From contig NZ_JADOVJ010000001.1 in assembly GCF_015752315.1 (NCBI RefSeq), forward strand, positions 3,402,501 through 3,466,500: a stretch of DNA of 64,000 bases, read 5' to 3'. Shown piece by piece: positions 59,200 through 64,000 of the stretch. Positions within the stretch are counted from its first letter, which is position 1, and each line of letters begins with the position of its first letter. The notes beneath the pieces were generated by a model. It saw nothing but the letters and a program-made list of their open reading frames with translations, had not been told where the DNA came from and did not search any database. A program made the translations under genes and the position numbers. The DNA is from Nocardioides luteus. GTDB lineage: Bacteria > Actinomycetota > Actinomycetes > Propionibacteriales > Nocardioidaceae.

Positions 59200-59328
59200 C
59201 TAGGCGCTCGCCGTGGCCACCGACGTGGAAGCCATGACTGCGAGGCTGGTATTCCCAGAAAGCTCGGACGGCATCACGTGGATGCGTCCGACGGTCGCTA
59301 CGACGCGACCGCTCATCGGTACGGACAT
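59200..59328 (-). CDS. small ORF of 42 residues with strong ribosome site and promoter
   Basis: ATG 59328 is preceded by AAAGGGGA at ideal spacing and, further up, by a hairpin and a promoter (59390-59418). The peptide starts MSVPMSGRVVATVGRIHVM and has no membrane segment; it is mildly basic and rich in Ser, Thr, Val and Ala. It lies 59 bp before the dksA-like gene on the same strand. Family unknown to me. A protein is likely given the translation signals; a leader ORF is the alternative. Confidence 0.5.
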   Translation of the reverse strand: MSVPMSGRVVATVGRIHVMPSELSGNTSLAVMASTSVATASA

Positions 59329-59349
59329 GGAGTCCCCTTTCTCCTGCCA

Positions 59350-59379
59350 TCACTCCGCGCCGCCGAGTCGGTGCGGAGT
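59350..59379 (-). promoter_or_regulatory. 5'-leader hairpin of the small ORF
   Basis: A perfect 8-bp stem CACTCCGC/GCGGAGTG with a 14-nt loop lies between the promoter and the ribosome site of the 59328 ORF. Confidence 0.5.
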
Positions 59380-59389
59380 GCGTGCCCGG

Positions 59390-59418
59390 AATGTAGCCCG
59401 GGATCGTGCTCCACTCAA
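59390..59418 (-). promoter_or_regulatory. sigma-70-type promoter of the small ORF / dksA-lspA-rluD group
   Basis: TTGAGT (59418-59413) and TACATT (59395-59390) on the minus strand are 17 bp apart, the best vegetative promoter in the window. The transcript would start near 59383. The rest of the gap 59419-59548 shows no gene. Confidence 0.6.
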
Positions 59419-59548
59419 CTAACACACCGAAACTCCACTCATATTGGTCCGCAGCGCGGAAAAACCGCACAATCCACGTACAGGACCCACCTCACCTGCT
59501 ACAACGCGTTTCTGCGCCGTACCCGTCAGAGAGGGCGCGGACATGCGC

Positions 59549-59581
59549 ATCGGCCGGTCCCGCGTCGCGGGACCGGCCGAT
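59549..59581 (-). terminator. terminator of divIVA
   Basis: A perfect 15-bp stem (59549-59563 with 59567-59581) and a 3-nt loop lie 22 bp past the divIVA stop. Confidence 0.88.
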
Positions 59582-59602
59582 GGAAGCCTGACTACGAGGG
59601 AC

Positions 59603-60382
59603 TCAGCCCTCGTCCTCCCCCAGGATGGAACGCAGGCGCTTCGGCGCCGGGCCCGACTCGTTGACGGCGGCCGCCATGACGGGCGCCTGCGACTCAGCCG
59701 AGTTGTTCAGCGCGTCGAGCTGCTGCGTGAAGTAGCTCTTCAGGCGCGAACGGTACTCACGCTCGAAGTTGCGCAGCGTGTCGACCTCGGTGGTCAGGTT
59801 GTCCTTCTCACGCTCCAGCTCGCCGAAGAGCTGCTGACGACGCTCGGCGGTCTCGCTGTCGAGCATCTGCGCACGGGTGCGCGCGTCCGCCTCCATGCGG
59901 TCGGCCTTCGCCTTCGACTCGGCCTCGAGGCGCTCGGCCTTGGTGCGGGCCTCCCCGACGATCTTGTCGGCGTCGTTCTTCGCCGTGTCGATGAGCGCGT
60001 CGTGGTTGCGCGTGGCCAGCTCGAGCAGTCGCGCCGCCGCGTTGGAGGCCTCCGGCACGGTCTCGACCCTGATCGTCTCGATGCCGCCGGTCTGCGGTGC
60101 CTCCTGGTACATCGGCATCTGGTGCGAGACCGGCTCGGGGGCCGGCATCGGCTCAGGCGCAGGCGGCTCGGGAGCCATCGGGAAGGACGGACCCCCACCC
60201 GACTGCGCAGATGCCAACTTCCCGCGAAGGTCGTCGTTCTCCCGGGTGAGACGTGCCAGTTCGGCCTCGACCTCGTCGAGGAACTGGTCCACCTCGCCCA
60301 TGTCGTAGCCCTCGCGGAGCCGGACGGGAGTAAAGCGCTTGTTGCTCACGTCCTCTGGCGTCAGCGGCATGACCTCACCCAT
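59603..60382 (-). CDS. divIVA: DivIVA / Wag31 polar growth protein
   Basis: 259 residues. The N-terminal lipid-binding domain is PLTPEDVSNKRFTPVRLREG...DQFLDEVEAELARL. A Pro-rich linker (PAPEPMPAPEPV) leads to a long C-terminal coiled coil (about residues 115-225). It marks the poles and recruits cell-wall synthesis machinery. ATG 60382 or 60370 (start of PLTPEDV) are possible. Gene order divIVA next to sepF is conserved; the yggT gene usually between them is missing in 60383-60523. Confidence 0.95.
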   Translation of the reverse strand: MGEVMPLTPEDVSNKRFTPVRLREGYDMGEVDQFLDEVEAELARLTRENDDLRGKLASAQSGGGPSFPMAPEPPAPEPMPAPEPVSHQMPMYQEAPQTGGIETIRVETVPEASNAAARLLELATRNHDALIDTAKNDADKIVGEARTKAERLEAESKAKADRMEADARTRAQMLDSETAERRQQLFGELEREKDNLTTEVDTLRNFEREYRSRLKSYFTQQLDALNNSAESQAPVMAAAVNESGPAPKRLRSILGEDEG

Positions 60383-60479
60383 TCATTACTCGGTTGACTC
60401 AGACGTACGGACTGCACCGCCGGGGGGCGGCATCAGGTTAATGCTGTCGAAACTCTAGCGCCTGTCCGTAGACATGCCA

Positions 60480-60494
60480 GATGCGGACCGCATC
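60480..60494. other. palindrome in the divIVA-sepF gap
   Basis: GATGCGG-A-CCGCATC, a 7-bp dyad about 30 bp past sepF; weak terminator or operator. The gap 60383-60523 holds no other feature. Confidence 0.35.
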
Positions 60495-60523
60495 CAGGCA
60501 CCCACAGGCAGGTGTCGAAGGCC

Positions 60524-61009
60524 TCAGCTCTGGTTGAAGAAGCCGCCCTCAACGATCCTCTGCTTGGCCTCAGCCGTGACCGAAACGTTCGCAGGTGAGA
60601 TAAGAAACACCTTGTTGGTGACCCTCTCGATGTTCCCATAGGTAGCAAAGATCAAGCCGGCCGCAAAGTCGACAAGCCGTTTTGCGTCCGCATCATTCAT
60701 CTCGGTGAGGTTCATGATCACCGGCGTGCCGTCGCGGTAGTTCTCGCCGACCTGACGTGCTTCGTTGTAGGACGTCGGAGTCAGCGTGATGATCTTGGAA
60801 AGCTCTGCCACTGCAGGCACCACCGTTGCTCGTCGCCGCTCGGAAAGGTCAGCCACCGGGGCGGGACGAGACTGCTTCGACCGCACCGGCGCCTTGACGG
60901 CCTGGTGGGAGCGGGTCTCGTCGTCATCACCCTCGTAGACGTCGTCGTCGTACCCGGTGTCTTCCAACAGGCCGAGGTATTCACCGAACCTGCGCATCGC
61001 GCCGCTCAT
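60524..61009 (-). CDS. sepF: cell-division protein SepF
   Basis: 161 residues. N-terminal membrane-binding helix MRRFGEYLGLLED, an acidic linker (DDDVYEGDDDE), and the SepF domain: IITLTPTSYNEARQVGENYR, VIMNLTEMNDADAKRLVDFA and GLIFATYGNIERVTNKVFLI. It tethers FtsZ to the membrane in actinobacteria, which lack FtsA. ATG 61009, or 60997 at MRRFG. Confidence 0.96.
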   Translation of the reverse strand: MSGAMRRFGEYLGLLEDTGYDDDVYEGDDDETRSHQAVKAPVRSKQSRPAPVADLSERRRATVVPAVAELSKIITLTPTSYNEARQVGENYRDGTPVIMNLTEMNDADAKRLVDFAAGLIFATYGNIERVTNKVFLISPANVSVTAEAKQRIVEGGFFNQS

Positions 61010-61045
61010 GCTGCCACCTTCCCCAAAGTATTGCTGACCGAGACA

Positions 61046-61747
61046 TTACTTGACAGTTGGCCTCTCTCCGAGGACCGCAGACCCGACACGTACGTGTGTC
61101 GCGCCATGGGCAATCGCCTGTTCCAGGTCTCCGCTCATCCCTGCCGACAGCACCGTCGCCTCGGGATACTCGACCAGGAAGTCCTCCCGGATCCGCGCCA
61201 GCCGGACGAATGCCGGGTCCGGATCCTCGCCGAGGGGCGCCACCGCCATCAAGCCCCGGAGGCGGAGACCGTCGGTCTCCATGACCTCCGCCGCGAGGTC
61301 GCGTACGTCACCGGGGTCCGCCCCGGCGCGCCCCTCGCGCCCGGGCGGGTCGAGCGAGACCTGCAGGAGGACGTCGAGGATCTGGCCGCGCTCGCCCGCG
61401 CCACGGCTGAGCCGGGACAGCAGCGAGGAACGGTCGACGGACTCGACCACGTCGGCATAGCTCGCCACGGCGGCCGCCTTGTTGGACTGGAGCCCGCCGA
61501 TGTAGTGCCAGCGCAGCCCCAGGTCGGCGCACTCGGCCGCCTTGGCCGCCGCCTCCTGGTGCCGGTTCTCGCCGACGTCGGTGACACCGAGACCGGCCAG
61601 GATGCGTACGTCGGAGGCGGGGAAGAACTTGGTGACCACGACCAGGTGGACGTCCTCGGCGGGGCGACCGGCGGCCTTGGCCGCCACGGCGATCCGCTCG
61701 CGGGTCTCGGCGAGGCCGGCGGCGATCTCAGCGACGCGGTCCGCCAT
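61046..61747 (-). CDS. yggS: YggS family PLP homeostasis protein
   Basis: 233 residues. Alanine-racemase-like barrel with PLP Lys in LVVVTKFFPASDV (about residue 40), GENRHQEAAAKA, HYIGGLQSNKA and LSAGMSGDLEQAI. It buffers pyridoxal phosphate. ATG shares one base with the pgeF stop. Conserved place between pgeF and sepF. Confidence 0.96.
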   Translation of the reverse strand: MADRVAEIAAGLAETRERIAVAAKAAGRPAEDVHLVVVTKFFPASDVRILAGLGVTDVGENRHQEAAAKAAECADLGLRWHYIGGLQSNKAAAVASYADVVESVDRSSLLSRLSRGAGERGQILDVLLQVSLDPPGREGRAGADPGDVRDLAAEVMETDGLRLRGLMAVAPLGEDPDPAFVRLARIREDFLVEYPEATVLSAGMSGDLEQAIAHGATHVRVGSAVLGERPTVK

Positions 61748-62457
61748 CAGGCACCCCGCAGCCGGATCAGCGCGCCCAGCGACATGCCGGCGCCGTCGCG
61801 GCGGTAGGAGTAGAGGTCTTCGGACTCGCGGGTGCAGCGGCTGGCGTCGACCGCCTCGACACCCTCGCGGGCCAGCTGCGCGAGCACTCCGGCGCCGACG
61901 TCAAGGCTGGGGGTGCCCCAGCTCGTGGTGGCGCGCGTGGCCGGCTCGACCGCGGCGATCTCCTCCTGCATCTCGGCAGGCACCTCGTAGCACTTGCCGC
62001 ACACGTGCGGTCCGACCCAGGCCTTGATCCGGGTCGCGCCCAGGGCACGCATCCGGGCGATGGTCGCGGGCACGACCCCGACCGCCATCCCCTTGCGTCC
62101 GGCGTGGGCGGCGCCGATGACACCGGCCGCCTCGTCCGCGAACAGCACGGGTACGCAGTCGGCGGTGCGGACCAGCAGCACCAGGTCACGCTCCGTGGTG
62201 ACGATGCCGTCCGCCTCGGGGCGGGCGCCGCACTCCGCGTCGACGACCGCGTTGCCGTGGACCTGGTAGAGGTCGGCGTAGGGCGCGCCGTCGGCGAAGT
62301 CGGCCAGCAGCAGCCGGTGGTTCTCGGCCTTGGCCTCCGGCGAGTCCGAGCCGTTGACCGCCAGGTTGAGCTCGGCGTAGGGAGCACGGCTGACCCCGCC
62401 GTACCTGTCGGTGAACGCCAGGTCGACGAGGCCTGCGGAGGCTCGGAAGGAGTACAA
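61747..62457 (-). CDS. pgeF: peptidoglycan editing factor PgeF (laccase-domain, YfiH)
   Basis: 236 residues from TTG 62457 (the nearest start after the ftsZ stop). Metal and active-site residues: YQVHGNAVVDAE, VRTADCVPVLFAD, GAAHAGRKGMAVGVV and GPHVCGKCYEVP. It removes misincorporated L-Ser from UDP-MurNAc peptides, or acts as adenosine phosphorylase by family. TTG start is unusual but no other is available without losing YSFRASAGLVDLAF. Confidence 0.94.
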   Translation of the reverse strand: MYSFRASAGLVDLAFTDRYGGVSRAPYAELNLAVNGSDSPEAKAENHRLLLADFADGAPYADLYQVHGNAVVDAECGARPEADGIVTTERDLVLLVRTADCVPVLFADEAAGVIGAAHAGRKGMAVGVVPATIARMRALGATRIKAWVGPHVCGKCYEVPAEMQEEIAAVEPATRATTSWGTPSLDVGAGVLAQLAREGVEAVDASRCTRESEDLYSYRRDGAGMSLGALIRLRGA

Positions 62458-62466
62458 GCGGGCGCC

Positions 62467-63711
62467 TTACTTCAAGAAGTCGGGAACGTCGAGCTCATCA
62501 TCGCTGAACTGGACGCTCGGAGCGGGCTTCTTGGCGACCGGAGCGGGCTCGGCCGGCGGCGTCGCCGGCGGAGGCGTCGCGGGCGCGACCGGAGCGGGCT
62601 TGGCGGGCTTGGCCGGCTCGGCCGGGGTCTCCTCGGCCTCCTCGGCGCGCCGGGTCGCGACCGCGGCGGCCACGGGGGCGGTCTCGCCGTTGTTGGCGGA
62701 CTGCGAGCTGGTGGAGCGGCCCTGCACGCTGCCGAGCGCCGAGGCGCCCTCGCGGCGCTTGGGCATGCCGCCGTCGAAGCCGGCCGCGATCACGGTGACC
62801 CGGACCTCGTCGCCGAGCGCGTCGTCGATGGTCGCGCCGAAGATGATGTTGGCCTCCTGGTGGACCGCGTCGGCGACCAGCGCGGCGGCCTCGTTGATCT
62901 CGAACAGACCGAGGTCGGACCCGCCCGCGATCGAGAGCAGGACACCGTGGGCACCGTCGATGGACGCCTCCAGCAGCGGCGAGGAGACGGCCATCTCGGC
63001 GGCCTCGACGCTGCGGTTGTCACCGCGCGCGGACCCGATGCCCATCAGCGCCGAGCCGGCGTTGGACATGACCGACTTCACGTCGGCGAAGTCGAGGTTG
63101 ATCAGGCCGGGGGTGGTGATCAGGTCGGTGATGCCGGAGACACCCTGCAGCAGCACCTGGTCCGCCTGGCGGAACGCGTCCATCACCGAGACGTTGCGGT
63201 CCGAGATCGACAGCAGCCGGTCGTTGGGGATGACGATGAGGGTGTCGACCTCCTCGCGGAGCTTGCTGATCCCCTCCTCGGCGGAGTTGGCGCGACGGCG
63301 GCCCTCGAAGGCGAACGGGCGGGTCACCACACCGATGGTCAGCGCACCGAGGCTGCGGGCGATGCGGGCCACGACCGGGGCACCACCCGTGCCGGTGCCG
63401 CCACCCTCGCCGGCGGTCACGAAGACCATGTCGGCGCCCTTGATGACCTCTTCGATCTCGTCGGCGTGGTCCTCGGCGGCGCTCTCCCCCACGCTCGGGT
63501 TGGCGCCGGCACCGAGACCGCGGGTCAGCTCACGACCGATGTCGAGCTTGACGTCGGCGTCGCTCATCAGCAGCGCCTGGGCGTCGGTGTTGATGGCGAT
63601 GAACTCGACCCCCTTGAGGCCGACCTCGATCATCCGGTTGACAGCGTTGACGCCGCCGCCACCGATGCCGACGACCTTGATGATCGCCAGATAGTTCTGT
63701 GCAGCTCCCAC
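62467..63711 (-). CDS. ftsZ: cell-division GTPase FtsZ
   Basis: 414 residues. Tubulin signature GGGTGTGG at residues 103-110, [14 protein letters not shown] (here [13 protein letters not shown]) near residue 17, and the T7 loop [15 protein letters not shown] around residue 205. After a variable Pro/Ala linker (about residues 325-400) the tail [10 protein letters not shown] binds SepF. GTG start with AAGGGG 9 nt upstream. First of the ftsZ-pgeF-yggS-sepF genes. Confidence 0.98.
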   Translation of the reverse strand: MGAAQNYLAIIKVVGIGGGGVNAVNRMIEVGLKGVEFIAINTDAQALLMSDADVKLDIGRELTRGLGAGANPSVGESAAEDHADEIEEVIKGADMVFVTAGEGGGTGTGGAPVVARIARSLGALTIGVVTRPFAFEGRRRANSAEEGISKLREEVDTLIVIPNDRLLSISDRNVSVMDAFRQADQVLLQGVSGITDLITTPGLINLDFADVKSVMSNAGSALMGIGSARGDNRSVEAAEMAVSSPLLEASIDGAHGVLLSIAGGSDLGLFEINEAAALVADAVHQEANIIFGATIDDALGDEVRVTVIAAGFDGGMPKRREGASALGSVQGRSTSSQSANNGETAPVAAAVATRRAEEAEETPAEPAKPAKPAPVAPATPPPATPPAEPAPVAKKPAPSVQFSDDELDVPDFLK

Positions 63712-63766
63712 GGTGGTCGCCCCTTCGATCGCTGGTTGGTCCTTACGGCGGGTTTCTCAACCCTTA

Positions 63767-63781
63767 CCCTCAGGCTGAGGG
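63767..63781 (-). promoter_or_regulatory. hairpin and TTGACA box in the ftsZ leader
   Basis: CCCTCA/TGAGGG with a 3-nt loop. A perfect TTGACA (63796-63791, minus strand) is just upstream, but no good -10 stands 17 bp after it. Further up, GCCGTCCGGTAG occurs at 63881-63892 and 63908-63919. Confidence 0.35.
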
Positions 63782-63936
63782 TTATAGTTATGTCAACCTC
63801 GCCGTTCTCAGAACAGTAGGCAGACGTACGTGCTCGAACTGGCGCGACACGCGGGTGCGGATCAGTTGTGCCGATCTCGTGCCGTCCGGTAGGGGCAATG
63901 TGGCAAAGCCGTCCGGTAGAGAATGCGCGCTCCGGA

Positions 63937-64000
63937 TCAGCCGACGCTCTTGCTGGTGACCGGCTGGCCGGGCACGGAGACGTCGTAGCGGGCCACGTCG
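63937..64000 (-). CDS. ftsQ: 3' end of ftsQ, cut by the window edge
   Basis: The minus-strand frame from the window edge reads DVARYDVSVPGQPVTSKSVG then stop TGA, the typical C-terminus of actinobacterial FtsQ (Y/I-DVS-P-PVT). It lies directly upstream of ftsZ in the dcw order. FtsQ links early and late division proteins. Confidence 0.7.
   Translation of the reverse strand, partial: DVARYDVSVPGQPVTSKSVG

Overview
The window is GC-rich chromosomal DNA from a high-GC actinobacterium, most likely of the Nocardioidaceae (Nocardioides or Aeromicrobium type). This rests on the dcw tail ftsQ-ftsZ-pgeF-yggS-sepF-divIVA, an ANTAR response regulator of the PdtaR type, a PriA-type HisA in a his/trp supercluster, many GTG and TTG starts, 4-nt stop/start overlaps, and many apparent leaderless promoters. 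No phage, IS element, CRISPR array, plasmid gene or rRNA is visible.

Layout, left to right. Positions 3-449 hold the end of a polysaccharide-export (flippase-like) membrane protein. 490-7799 is a tight five-gene operon: SWIM zinc-finger protein, DUF5691 protein, MoxR-type AAA+ ATPase, DUF5682 protein and vWA protein, with every junction a 4-nt overlap. A large nested inverted repeat (7806-7972) separates it from polA. 10724-17512 has a thioesterase, a GNAT and a complete branched-chain amino acid (or related) ABC importer: lipoprotein, two ATPases and two permeases. One permease carries an exported Ig-like N-terminal domain. 17680-20740 has pdtaR, an unusual short tRNA with anticodon CAA, a two-motif LAGLIDADG/HTH protein and pyk. 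21058-27073 is gltBD.

27351-33529 is lgt, a SCO1-like lipoprotein, trpA, trpB, trpC, two small membrane genes typical of actinobacterial trp loci, and hisI; trpE is not between hisI and the Trp-associated membrane gene. 33704-40982 is accessory: small membrane proteins, a heterodimeric ABC exporter, a TIGR03085 protein, a Uma2-type nuclease and a secreted propeller-like protein. 41137-49336 carries hisF, priA and, after a patch of small genes that includes an internally deleted DinB gene, hisH, hisB, hisC and hisD. 49463-57215 holds a membrane protein, a LON-domain protein, ybaK, dnaE, a homocysteine S-methyltransferase and a GNAT. 57202-64000 runs rluD-lspA-dksA-like, a small unlisted ORF with a good promoter, divIVA, sepF, yggS, pgeF, ftsZ and the 3' end of ftsQ.

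Most of the window is core metabolism and cell division. The parts least explained by known biology are the tRNA(CAA)/LAGLIDADG pair (18402-19274), the MoxR-vWA operon, the nested inverted repeat, the 42-residue ORF at the head of the dksA-lspA-rluD group, and the LivH with an exported domain.
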